The notes under the pieces were generated by a model. It did no database searches. It saw only the letters and a list, made by a program, of their open reading frames with translations, and was not told the DNA's origin. A stretch of 64,000 bases of DNA, taken from Heliocidaris tuberculata (Eukaryota > Echinodermata > Echinoidea > Camarodonta > Echinometridae). Where the stretch lies: the NCBI GenBank assembly GCA_025618425.1, contig CM046850.1, positions 12,250,971 to 12,314,970 on the forward strand. Reading direction: 5' to 3'. Shown one piece after another: positions 1 through 10,355 of this stretch. Made by a program: the position numbers and the translations under genes. The first letter of the stretch is position 1. Every line of letters starts with the position of its first letter.

Positions 1-357
1 TATAAAAATTTATATTTTAAATATAAATAAAAACCTTTAATAGCTCATTTGATTGTATTAGTTAGAACGAGGTTGTTTTCATTAGGCCCACACACGTGGA
101 TTACCACTTATAGTTAGTTTGCATAGTTAAGTTGCATACCAACGAGCCCTAGCTGCATTCGCATTCCGAATGGAAAGCGTCGACTTCCACTGTTCATAAT
201 ATTTGTAACTGTAAGTAAGTTATGGACGATTTTAAGGATTTCCTGTATGTACATGTCATGATATCATTGATTACTAATATTATTAGATAAAGAGCCATAA
301 CACGTCGCAATAAGAGTTAGGTTAATGGGCTCATTGCCCTCGAGCACCATGCATTAG

Positions 358-492
358 TACATTCAAGATAGCTGGATCGTTTCCTGGTGCAGGCGATTCA
401 TAATCGTTAAATTAAAATCGTTAAATTAAGAGTCTTAATTTAACGATTATGGATCGCCTGCACCAGGAAACGATCCAGCTATCTTGAATGTA
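358..492. repeat. Near-perfect foldback (inverted repeat, 58-bp arms)
   Basis: Arms 358-415 and 435-492 are reverse complements with a single mismatch and a loop of about 19 bases. The inner part of the left arm (an AATCGTTAAATTAA block) is repeated once more in the loop. It is a small MITE or a hairpin left by an inverted duplication. Confidence 0.85.
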
Positions 493-504
493 AAGGAAGA
501 AAAA

Positions 505-715
505 CGCTTTTGCTTGTCAGAGAATTTTCCAGTAAAGAGTCTCCCTAAACATGCTAAAAGTGCTGATATTTGATAACCTTTTTTTTTTCTTTTTTTTTTT
601 GCTTGTCGGAGAATTTTTGAGTAAAATTTTGATTTAGCAGTAAAATTGTTTATATAGCAGAATTTTCACTGCTCGCTAGCAGAATTGTATTTTTTTTCGC
701 TGGCCACACTGATAC
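505..715 (-). repeat. Dispersed repeat, inverted copy of 15597-15950
   Basis: Contains two units with 'gcttgtc(a/g)gagaattt' and T-rich runs, then 'agcagaattttcactgctcgctagcagaa' spread over short blocks. The same blocks occur in reverse complement at 15597-15950. No coding potential is seen. Confidence 0.6.
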
Positions 716-825
716 AGAGGCGTATAGTGCCTGCGTTCATTATCAATATCAGCAGTTCCGACCAATCATGCCAATTGTGCGCCTTATTTTTCCCATTGTC
801 ATGATTGTAAATGTAATGAGTTTTA

Positions 826-1429
826 TTAAAGGAGAATGAAACCCTGGGGAAATATCAATTTTAATGAAAAGAGAGGATAGAGAGAAGCAATTTTTAAAAA
901 GTTCCATCAAAATCGGTTACGAAATGAAAAAGTTATGAACGTTTGAAAAGTCTTAATTTACTTTCTAAGGCGATCCTCAAATTGGCAATGTTGCTTCAAA
1001 ATGGCAGGTTTAGTAATAGTAGACCCTAGTACAACTCTCAATATGTTTTGTACACAAAATTTCATATTTTCTCCATTATCTCTAAAGATGCTGCTTGTCT
1101 TTTTATGAACTCAACATAGTCTATGTTGTGTCAAATACATTTTCCCATGATATATCTTGAGCTAAGAAGGAGACAAGCTGCACCTTGAGAGATAATGGGG
1201 AAAATATGAAAGTTTGTGTACAAAACATAGCTGTACTAGTACTAAACCTGTCACTTTGAAGCAACATTGCCAATTTGAGGATTGCCATAGAAAGTAAATT
1301 GAGAGTTTTCAAACTTTCATAACTTTCTCATTTCGTAACCGATTTTGATGGAACTGTTTAAAAATTGCTTCTCTCTATCCTCTCTTTTCATTAAAATTGA
1401 TTTGTCCCCAGGGTTTCATTCTCCTTTAA
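826..1429. mobile_element. T2-like foldback MITE with TTAA ends
   Basis: Two inverted arms of roughly 270 bp (829-1095 and 1165-1426) are separated by a short unique centre. The ends read TTAA-AGGAGAATG and CATTCTCCT-TTAA, so TTAA is present on both sides (826-829, 1426-1429). No transposase is present. The terminus TTAAAGG(A/G) agrees with T2/Kolobok-type MITEs known from Xenopus. It lies 158 bp upstream of the receptor start codon and may contain or displace its promoter. Confidence 0.8.
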
Positions 1430-1586
1430 CATGAGAGTTTTTTTTTCATTTTTGTTATCGGGGTATTCCCAGTAGATCCAAGTGTAGTCAGTCATGAGTC
1501 CTCAGGATGAATCAGTTTGGATTCTCGCCGGCTTGTAGCTGAGCTGACTTTCTGCTCCCACTGTCCAGCTGCGGTGTCCTCAAGAA

Positions 1587-1987
1587 ATGGATGGCACAGT
1601 CGTCTATACTTCAGACCTGGCCAGTACCACAGCTTCCTTACCTGACGATGCAGTAGCCTCTGATGTTTTATATGCAACGCCAAAATGGACCATCATCTTG
1701 GAAGCAACTACCCTGGCACTGATTGCCATTATAGCTGGTGCTCTCAATACAATTATCATCTACACCATCCACAAGAGGACGTACCTGCAGAATGCGAGCA
1801 ATCGCTTCATCTACAGTATGACAATTGCCAATGCAGTGATGACATTCACAGTGTTGCCTTTCAACCTTGCAGCCTGCTTGCTACGGGAATGGATTTTTGG
1901 TGTGGTGATGTGCAACCTGATGGGCTTCATCACTCTGTGTACACTGACAGGTTCTCTCTTTAATGTGGCACTCATTACCTTGGACAG
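1587..1987 (+). CDS. GPR161: GPR161-like exon 1 (N-terminus to TM3)
   Basis: Encodes a short extracellular N-terminus of about 30 residues, TM1 to TM3 and the conserved Cys of TM3 (VMCNL). It ends two bases into the Arg codon of DRY; the donor is ACAG|GTAAAG. The ORF runs only one codon past the donor before a stop. Confidence 0.85.
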
Positions 1988-4182
1988 GTAAAGTGATTCT
2001 CATTCATGCATCTTGGTAGTATTTTTTTTAGTTGTTGATAGACCTGATCAAAGAGCATTGGTTAATTTTTCAGGGAGGACATTTCATAAAAAATTGTTGA
2101 AATTTTTGTTTGGTAGAAAATGTTAGAAAGGGAAATGAGGAGAGTTCAGGTAGGGGGGGGGGGCCAGGGGGGGGGGGGGGGGGTGACTGAATTAAGCTTG
2201 GTTTGCTTGGCATTGAAGAATCTTGGCTTGTAACAGCTCAGGGACAGTGTTTCAAACAACCTTTTACTTTTGACTATTCTGAAATGTCTGAATATTAGAA
2301 TTTGATTAACTTTAAGTGCATTCAGCAAAATAATTTTACCCTACATTTAATCTTGTCCAATTTTATAGGCAGGGCACTATCATGTGTCTTGCAGGAGTTA
2401 TTGAACCAGTATTGTAACCATCTGTGGCTTATTCTGCTTTTTCTTTCAGATACTACGCTATTGTTCAACCCATGATGTACCCATTGAGAATGACATCCAA
2501 CTACACTACCCACCTCATAGTATGCATCTGGATATTAGCACTTATATGCACTCTACCTCCCTCTTTTGGTTGGTCAAGGTACAGCTTTCAAATTGTGAAA
2601 TCAGCTTGCATGGTTGACTGGCACCACGACAAATCATTCTCAGGATTCTTTGCAATAATGTCAACCATCTTTCCACTGATCCTGATATGCTTCTGCTATG
2701 GTAGTATCCTCAAGGTTGCCAGGAGATCATCGCGACGGGTCAGCCATGGAAATGTTGTTGTGGAGGAAGCGATTAAGATAATGACCCGAAGGCGTTCACG
2801 AAGGACGTCTCTTCTCGTGAACATCAGAATGAACTCACCATCCAAAGCGTTACGAACAATTGTAATCACAGTCAGTGCAATATTGATTACTTGGAGTCCA
2901 TTTGTAATAGAACTGGTCTATGAGACTATGCTTGGTGATAGGCTTATAGCTGATTGGTTAGAAGCTGGGGCTATGTGGCTCGCATACTGCAGCCTTATCT
3001 TCAACCCTATGATTTATGCTCTCTGGAACAAGACAGTGAGGAATGAGGTCCTTGGGATGTTTTGTGCGAGGTCACTGAAGCTGCAGTGGGCCTGGCGGGA
3101 TGACGATAACATCTTGGCGAAGCGCAGGGAGTCACGACGCCTTAGCATCAGCGGAAGCATCACCGATCTAAGTTACTCTTCTGCATTGAGAGGAAAATTC
3201 AATCAACACAGCACCCAGATCACCAACACTGGACAACAGACTTCAAGCAATGATTCAGGTTAGTGTTCATCTCTCTAGCTTAGGAAGATTGTTTTATGAG
3301 AACTACATGTAAATTTATGCCCCAGGGCCAGTCCTTTTTATATCATAAAGAACATGTATTTGAATAAATTCATTGCTTCAGTTTTCCTCAAAACGTTCCA
3401 TGACAAAATCATTTTGTACATGTACAAAATTGTGGTCTCAAATTACTTCATATATCAGATTTGAAACTTGATAGATGGGCAGTACAAAAATTTCAGAACA
3501 TTTGACCTCTGTATGAAGCGATCAGTTTTTGTCTTTCTCACATATCAATCATCTTTTCCGTAAATGTTTCCAAGTAGAATTCTCTGTCTCAATTTAAAGA
3601 CGTTTTGTTCTGGGTCTAGAAGGCTTCAGTTTCAAGTATGAATAAATGACATCTTCTGTAAACAATTATTGTTTTTGGCAAGTTAGTTTGATTCATTCAT
3701 GGCATAGATTCACAATGCTTATTTTCCCTTTTTTTTCCCACAAGTTATAGTCATTTCATGAGTACTTGTGGAAAGTGTTATCAAGTCTTCTGCCACTGCA
3801 CCCAATAGTTGCTCTGCACCCAAAATTGGCATTTTTCCCCTTTACATCTCATAATTTTTTAGTTATTTCTGGAGTACCATTGGCAAGTATTATTGAGTCT
3901 TCTGCCAACGCACCCAAAAGTGGCAGCAGCTCTTCCAGGAAATCCAAGCGAGTGCGGCTCACGTCTGGTACCAAGAAGACAAGGGTAGAGGTGTTGAAGG
4001 CACAGTCTCCCACACAGGTCAGTACCACTGCAGAGGTTCACCAACCCACAAGGATGATGACCAGGTCAATGTCAGGTCAAAGTTCAAGATCAAAGGTTGA
4101 TGGGGTTGGGGGAGGAAATAGTGCAGGTAGTAATAGTCGTAAACTCAGTATAGTTAGTGTGGATGAGAGCAGTTTGAGTTGA
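1587..4182 (+). CDS. GPR161: GPR161-like G-protein-coupled receptor (three exons)
   Basis: Class A receptor, 509 residues when exons 1587-1987, 2450-3258 and 3863-4182 are joined (1530 nt, all phases agree); human GPR161 is about 529. Seven hydrophobic segments are visible. The DRY motif at residues 133-135 is split by intron 1 (donor GTAAAG, acceptor TTTCAG) and followed by YAIVQP. TM7 carries NPMIY. Strong likeness to GPR161 is seen in REWIFGVV before TM3, FGWS in the second extracellular loop, LWNKTVR after TM7, and a tail motif RRLSIS...ITDL. In vertebrates GPR161 is a constitutively Gs-coupled receptor in primary cilia that keeps PKA active and represses Hedgehog signalling. The tail has two PKA-like sites (RRLS, RKLS), but I do not see the amphipathic PKA-anchoring helix known from vertebrate GPR161. 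The ATG has a good context (aagaaATGg). A GPR161 paralogue rather than the orthologue is possible. Confidence 0.82.
2450..3258 (+). CDS. GPR161: GPR161-like exon 2 (DRY to proximal tail)
   Basis: Begins after TTTCTTTCAG with the last base of the Arg codon, giving DRYYAIVQP. Contains TM4 to TM7, the long third loop rich in Arg/Ser, and NPMIY. The 3' edge is TTCAG|GTTAGT. Without splicing, the frame meets TAG two codons later, which would give a 405-residue receptor as an alternative end. Confidence 0.85.
3722..3930 (+). repeat. 112-bp tandem duplication over the exon 3 acceptor
   Basis: The segment from about 3722 and that from about 3834 align with an offset of 112 bases. Both have a pyrimidine tract, an acceptor-like AG, then GAGTAC...AAGTCTTCTGCCA-CGCACCCAA-type text. 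The first copy would give an in-frame TGA (TTATAGTCATTTCATGA), so only the second copy can serve as exon start. Confidence 0.65.
3863..4182 (+). CDS. GPR161: GPR161-like exon 3 (C-terminal tail)
   Basis: Phase-1 exon after the acceptor ATTTTTTAG. The split codon reads G|TT (Val) and stays open for 105 residues to TGA. The tail is Ser/Arg/Lys-rich, with a basic patch and a terminal RKLSIVS PKA-like site. Assignment rests on phase and on the total length matching the family; the sequence itself is poorly conserved. Confidence 0.55.
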
Positions 4183-4946
4183 CAGTGCTGACAATCGTAA
4201 CAAAGACTAAAATAAGGAAAGGTATGTTTATTTTCAATGAGAATTTTATCAGTTCCAAAATATGAATGACTCCAAATCATAGATATACTGGTAACCACAC
4301 CCAGAGGAGTGTTCTCAAAGGAATTCCATAAGATTGCCAGCACCTGAATAATATTGCCCCCTTTTTACATTTGGACTGATTTTACAACATACATGTATGC
4401 TTAAAAAATGATAAATTGTACTTTTAACTTTACATAAAATGAAGCCAGAATGTCTATGTGGGACATTGAAAATGGAATACATGTATTGAGTAATTTTTTA
4501 TGTATTCAATATACTCACTTTATTATGTACATGTAATATACATGTATGTTGATAATTCAGTCAACATATGGTCAAAATGAGTATTCAGTAACATTTTCTG
4601 TTATTATGACAGCAATGACCATAAAAAGAATTTGAGTTTCAGTTTTTTAACGTTAGACAAACAATAACTACTCCACAATTCAGTTTTTGTGATGAATACC
4701 TCAATAACATCTTGCCAGTTAATGTTGAGTGTGTCTTCAAGCCTAGTGCCATTAACTTATTTCGTACATACCACCTTGAATGTTGTAGTTTCAGTTATGT
4801 ATTATGTTCAATTGCAGTTCTGTAATATTGTGCTGATAAACAAAATTACAAGTTTTTTTTATTACTGATGATGAAAACTAGATACCTGATAGTATTAAAT
4901 ACCTTTTGTAACAAAACCAATTTGTTTCCTTCAAATGCAACCTTGT
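4183..4946. other. 3' flank of the GPR161-like gene
   Basis: AT-rich, with TACATGTA motifs (for example 4388-4396 and near 4528-4545). This is probably 3' UTR and intergenic DNA; no further gene is seen. Confidence 0.5.
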
Positions 4947-4947
4947 A

Positions 4948-5124
4948 CAGTGGAAACTCACTATATTGAGGACCTTGGGACCATGAAAATCACCTTGTTA
5001 TATCAGGAATCTCCTTATATCAGGGTAAAAAACCAAAAGAACATAAAGACTTTGGACCAGCAAAATTACCTTGTTATATCAGGAATCTCTTTACATCGGA
5101 GCTCTTTACACCGAATTTCCTCTG
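4948..5124. mobile_element. Pogo/Tigger-like MITE, TA-flanked
   Basis: Begins TA-CAGTGGAAACTCACTATA and ends with the imperfect complement ACCGAATTTCCTCTG-TA. Internally it has two copies of a CCTTGTTATATCAGGAATCTC block. The architecture and TA target fit non-autonomous Tc1/mariner (pogo-type) elements. No ORF is present. Confidence 0.65.
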
Positions 5125-5806
5125 TATGTACATGTCAGTAGCAAAATGAGGCTGAAATGTTTTGTAGTACTAGTACATGTATTTTGGAAATCAACAATTT
5201 TAATGGGGGAAAATGTGAACACTTTTCAGTTCACTTCCTGTTCCATTTTTGAATGAAATGGGAAATTATAAAAACTAGAAAATAGGGTAGATGTGTGCTA
5301 GATCATGACATGAGTATGTGGTTGAGACTCCACTCTTTTGCGTGATTAAATATTAACAGTACAAGAGCTAGTATTAATACATTAGTAGTGCAAGTGTTTA
5401 CTTACTACATGTAGTACATGAATTATGTTTTTGTTTGTATTTTAGCATTTTTATTATGTGTGTTGCTTTACTCAATCATGGTCAGTATTAATGACTTTTA
5501 AACAAAGTTCACATTTTCCTATTTTTGTGACTGACAGTCTTCAGATTGTTCTTCCTTGTATTAAGAAATACTGAACTTTGTAATTGAGATATTTTGGTAA
5601 CTTTTGTAAATTATATTTATATTTTTGAAATAAGCATGAACTACATAAAAACTCTCAGCAACACAAAAAGAGAAATGTTTGAATGTGCATTGTTGTGTGT
5701 GTGAATGTGGAAGGAATCATGAAAAAATTGCAGAAGTGGGAAAGGTGAATAAAAAAGAAACAAAATAGAGTTCCTATATGTATAATTTGCTGAAGATGTT
5801 CATGTA

Positions 5807-6059
5807 CAGTGGAAACTCACTATAATGAGGACCTTAGAACCATAGAATTACCTTGTTATATCAGGAATCTCCTTATATCAGGGTTAAAAAAACATAAGAA
5901 CATAAAGACTGGGAATCAACAAAATTTCCTTGTTATATCAGGAATCTCCTTATATCAGGGTAAAAAAACATAAGAACATAAAGACTGGGAATCAACAAAA
6001 TTTCCTTGTTATATCAGGAATCTCATTATACTGGAGCTTTTTATAGCAAGTTTCTACTG
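5807..6059. mobile_element. Pogo/Tigger-like MITE, second copy
   Basis: Starts TA-CAGTGGAAACTCACTATA and ends TATAGCAAGTTTCTACTG-TA. It is longer than the copy at 4948-5124 because a unit of about 72 bp (acataaagactgggaatcaa... to ...ccttatatcagggt) is present twice. TA duplications flank the element. Confidence 0.7.
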
Positions 6060-6190
6060 TAGTAACAAGGAGAAAGAGAGTTAGAGGAAGAGGGAGAGAA
6101 AGAGAGAGAGTGTGTGTATGAGAAAGTGGTAGAGAGAAGAGAGGGAGAGAGAGAGACTGACATACACTACAGAGACAGAAAGACAATAGA
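6060..6190. repeat. GA-rich low-complexity tract
   Basis: Purine-rich (GA)n with interruptions starts directly after the MITE. It gives several spurious Ser/Leu-rich or Glu/Arg-rich ORFs on the two strands. Confidence 0.8.
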
Positions 6191-6424
6191 AAGTAGAATG
6201 TGTTGGGGGTTTCTGTACATTTTTATGATAAATAACTCTGACAAATCTCAGTGGTCTAATACAATGTACATGTTCGTTCATGATATTGAAATATATATAT
6301 TTTTTTTTTAATTACTTTTCTTAAGATTAAATAAAACCTATAAAGGAAGATGAGAAAAGTGAAAACAGAAGCGAATTTAGAACAGCTTTCTTTTTTCTCA
6401 AATCTTCATTTCCTTCTCTCCCTT

Positions 6425-6515
6425 TCAGATTGTCAATATTGGTTCGAATCCAACCCAAGATCTTTCAGTTTAACAGGCAGATGCTCTACTGACGTAGCCA
6501 GCTTGTCTCCTCTTA
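6425..6515 (-). repeat. Degenerate tRNA-like SINE head
   Basis: On the minus strand a D-arm-like GCTGGCTACGTCAGTAGAGC, an anticodon-loop-like CTGTTAA and a T-arm-like GGATTCGAACC follow in tRNA order. Acceptor-stem pairing is not evident, so this is a SINE remnant rather than a working tRNA gene. Confidence 0.4.
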
Positions 6516-6954
6516 TTCTTATCTCTTTGAATCATCGCATTCTCTCTTGCTATAAAATCACACATTACAAATACAAAAAGACTAGCTGGTACACAACTGA
6601 CAATTATGGAATTGAGTGGCTATATTGCAGCAACCATCATAACTTTCAAAGCATTGACACCATATGGGACAAAGCTAATATTGGCAAGATGAATAAATCT
6701 TCCTGGATCTATTCATTGTATAATCGAATCACTTGCATGGAAAAGAAAAAAAAAATAACAACCCTCAAAAAAGCTTTTTGGGGTTATTCAAGATCTGGGA
6801 AATTTCAAAATGGACAACATATCAGTTTCATAAAATATATGGTAATAAAGTTCCAAACTATGCTTGCCACTTGTAAAAATCCTTTCATTTTAAGAACTCA
6901 TATTTCAATAGGGTAATAATACTGCCATAGAGTTGCAAATGCAAATGAACTTTT

Positions 6955-7015
6955 TTATTTTACCTTGGTTTTGAACCTGGGACCTCCCAGTTACCAGACC
7001 ACTGCCCTACAATTG
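6955..7015 (-). repeat. tRNA-like SINE fragment
   Basis: The plus-strand text TTTTGAACCTGGGACCTCC ... CCAGACCACTGCCCTAC is the reverse complement of a tRNA A-box/B-box region. No matching acceptor stem is seen. Probably an old SINE head. Confidence 0.4.
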
Positions 7016-10000
7016 TGTCTAAGAATAAAACATTTGTACGTATACATATATGTAAAATATATGTAGCAGAAGAAATAAATGTGAGGTATTTTCCTACATA
7101 TGCTTTTGTTTATGTGGCATAGGAAAAAATCTTATTTACATTGCAATTATAGCTTAAAGCAACCATGAAACTTAGATCTGTCTTTTATACACGTCATGCT
7201 ACATTTTACATTTATGTCACCATTAACATTCCCTTTCTACTTTGTGTTTACACCAATGCTGCATTTGAACTTCAAGTTACAACACCTGAATTTATGAATA
7301 CTTTGAAAATACCATGTTGCTTGCCAGCACTACTAAAATGTCTACACCGTAGAGAGAAATGAAATTTATAGAATAAAATTATAGAATGCAATCATAATAA
7401 AACTAATTGGAACTGTAAAAAATATAGAAAAGCTGCTTTCTCAGTCTGAAACTTCATGTGAAGAAAATCAGAGCTATTAGTAGATACATATTTTTTTTAA
7501 ATTTTACTTTATCATAAAGAAGCTATATCTTCAAATTACAAACCTGAATGAAATGGAAAATTAAGAAAACAGACTAAATATATAATTCATTGTGATATTA
7601 CAACTCAATAACAAGTTTATAATATGATTTCCATCAATGTTTTGAAACACTTTATTAAATGATTTTTAGCAGCACTACTAGTTGATCATCCATATTTCAA
7701 AAACGGAAACCAAAAGCTAGTTGACCCATTACTTAATTCAACAAAATATATTAAAACAAATGATTAATTTTGCACTAACAAATAGCTACATCAGTAAAAT
7801 ATAATAAGAAATACATAAATGTACTGGTACTTCATTTACAAAAAATAAGCTAAACTATGTTATCATACCACTGATAGTACTTCTCAAATATATGTATAAA
7901 AATTCATACTTCAACACAAGGGTACAAATTATGTAAACTGAACCAATACAAAATTCTTGCATGTTAACCTTTTCACATAACCCTAGTAAAATCAAAGATA
8001 TACACTTGTGTAAAACAATATTTACATTGTACAACAAGAAATAAGACCATCCAAAACAATGCAAATAATCACTTATTCATATTATAATTATCATAATTTG
8101 CTCAGTAAATAAGATTTCAGTCAGTGTCCAAAAATTAACCTGATTAAAATTACATTTTAGAACAAGAAAGCTGTAAAGATTTAGATAAAACTAGATGGAT
8201 AGATTGAGAAGACTTACATGGGGGAATAGATGATAGAAAATATAGGTATTGTAAAACAAAAAACTTTCATAGTATAGCATTTTTGTAAATCATTAATGAG
8301 CCATTTTCACAGCCAGAAACTTTCAAGGATTGCAAATTATATCCAGCGTTGTGATTCACTATTTTGCAGCATGAAACTTTAGAAAATGTGGAGTCCTGGA
8401 TCACATGTGAAATTCAGTTTCTGGTTTTACAGTCGAGAGAATATACAGGTTAGATAGATTAGACAGAGTAGTTACACATATATGTACATCTAGGTAGATT
8501 ACTAAGTTCTATCACAAACATACAGTCACCCATAACAAAATGCCATTATTTGTGTCAATACGTACATGTAGGTGAATTTGATTCAACATATACGAGCGCA
8601 GACAAGCACCAACTGCATAAGGTGTTTCTAGACCTTGGCTTAGTCATATATGGTATATATATTGCACATTTTTTGTCCTAATACATGGTAGTGATAATTT
8701 CTACACATTGAGCGATACACTTTGTTAAAAAGCTGCTATTCTAATTTAGCAGTGAGTTGATGAGATTATATGTATAACAATGCATAAATCCAACAGATGG
8801 AGGGCAAAACATTACAATATCCAAAATTCAAAATACTAGGGGAAAAGGGTGACTTGCCCCCAGTATTACTGAAGAAAAAAAAAGCCATGCAAGCATCATA
8901 GTACCCCACTCCCCTTTTTTCCCTCTGGTGGACAGATCATATTCATGAATAACTTAAGAGACCTTATGTGGGAAAGATATTTAGAAGGTTGCACCAATCA
9001 AACAAAGATTCAATCAAAGATTGTTTGTGCCCTGTCCTTCATGTACATAGAAATGTGAGATACAAAGCAGACCAATAGGCTCGCTAGTTCACTAACAAAT
9101 GCAGTCGCAAACTCCGGAAAGCTTTGCTCAAGTGTAAAATAAAAGGGTGAAACAATGTGAGTTCTATCTATGCTAGGCATATGACTGACTACAACAAAAT
9201 TATGAATATGCTAGATAGAAATGAATATATCCAGACCCTCTGAAGTCTGAATAATTGAATGAACACTGAAAAGAAGATACACTTCCCTATGAATATTAAA
9301 AGTGTGAAAAGACGAACCCAACCTAAATATTATGGAGGAAAGGAACGGTGGAAGGGAATGGGGGGGGGGGGGAACTATTATATATTAAAAGAAAACCTAA
9401 TGAAAATTATACAGTATATTATACAGTATTTCAAAGACTTAACATCTACCCCAAAAAATACATAATGAATTTAAAAAAAAAAAACACCCCCAGAACATTA
9501 CCCTGATCACAATTTTGGGACTAATTCAACACTACATTGTGTCTCCTTGTTAAAAGAAGTCATACATGGCACCCATAACAATGACATAAACCCTTTCAAA
9601 GCCATAGGCGACATTTAATGCCAAAGTATTAATATTTTATTCAATATTTTTGGCTAAGACAGCTTGTTTTCCATCTTAGAATTCAAATCATCATGTTCAT
9701 AAATATTAAGTCTGATACCCTGGAATACTGTCGTTATCAAGATGAGTGATGAAATAAACAAGCCATAATTGAAATGCCTCATGAAATTCGTGATAAGTGT
9801 CAGTGGCATCAGAAAAGTTAAAAGAAATAGAATGATAAATTGATTGCTTCATACCATGCTCTTAAAACACAGAGGAACCTTCTTGAAACAAACTCCTTGG
9901 AACCAAGGAAATTGTCATCTTACATGTATATATTTAAACCTTGTTTTATCAGGGCTAAAGAACTATAGAATACCTGAAAAATGGGACTGGTCAAATTACT

Positions 10001-10257
10001 ATTTCTTACTCTCTGTCTTACATCGACGTAAAGAAAGAAAATCTTATTATGATGAGTGGTAAACCAAGAGGCTACAAGTTGAAAGAAGGAGAGAGAAGCT
10101 GAACGAAATGAATGATACAATGCAGATCTTGGTTGTCTTGGACCACATTCTTAAAATGCCTGGTTCTTACTCTCTTCGACGTCTTTCATCGATGTAATGA
10201 AGATTTGGTTTTGTTGAATGGCAGTAACCATGAGGCTATGAGATGTAGGAAAGAGTG
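7016..10257. other. Intergenic DNA / SPRYD7 3' flank
   Basis: AT-rich sequence between two genes, no convincing exon on either strand. It includes a G-run near 9360 and an AATAAA-type signal on the minus strand at about 9636-9641 that could serve a long SPRYD7 3' UTR. Confidence 0.45.
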
Positions 10258-10355
10258 TCATAAGAGGGACTGCTCAAACATTATCTTATCAAATCCACTG
10301 GGCGGTGTGTGGTAGAACTCACTGAACTGGACATCCAAGATAGCACCTTCATCAA
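10258..10355 (-). CDS. SPRYD7: SPRYD7 exon 5 (C-terminus)
   Basis: Starts after ATATCTTGCAG; codes VDEGAILDVQFSEFYHTPPS, then GFDKIMFEQSLL and TGA. Ends the protein at the expected length. Confidence 0.92.

Noticed and set aside
6350..6916. 188-codon plus-strand ORF
   Set aside because: Low-complexity AT-rich composition, no domain, and part of it comes from a reversed tRNA-like SINE head.
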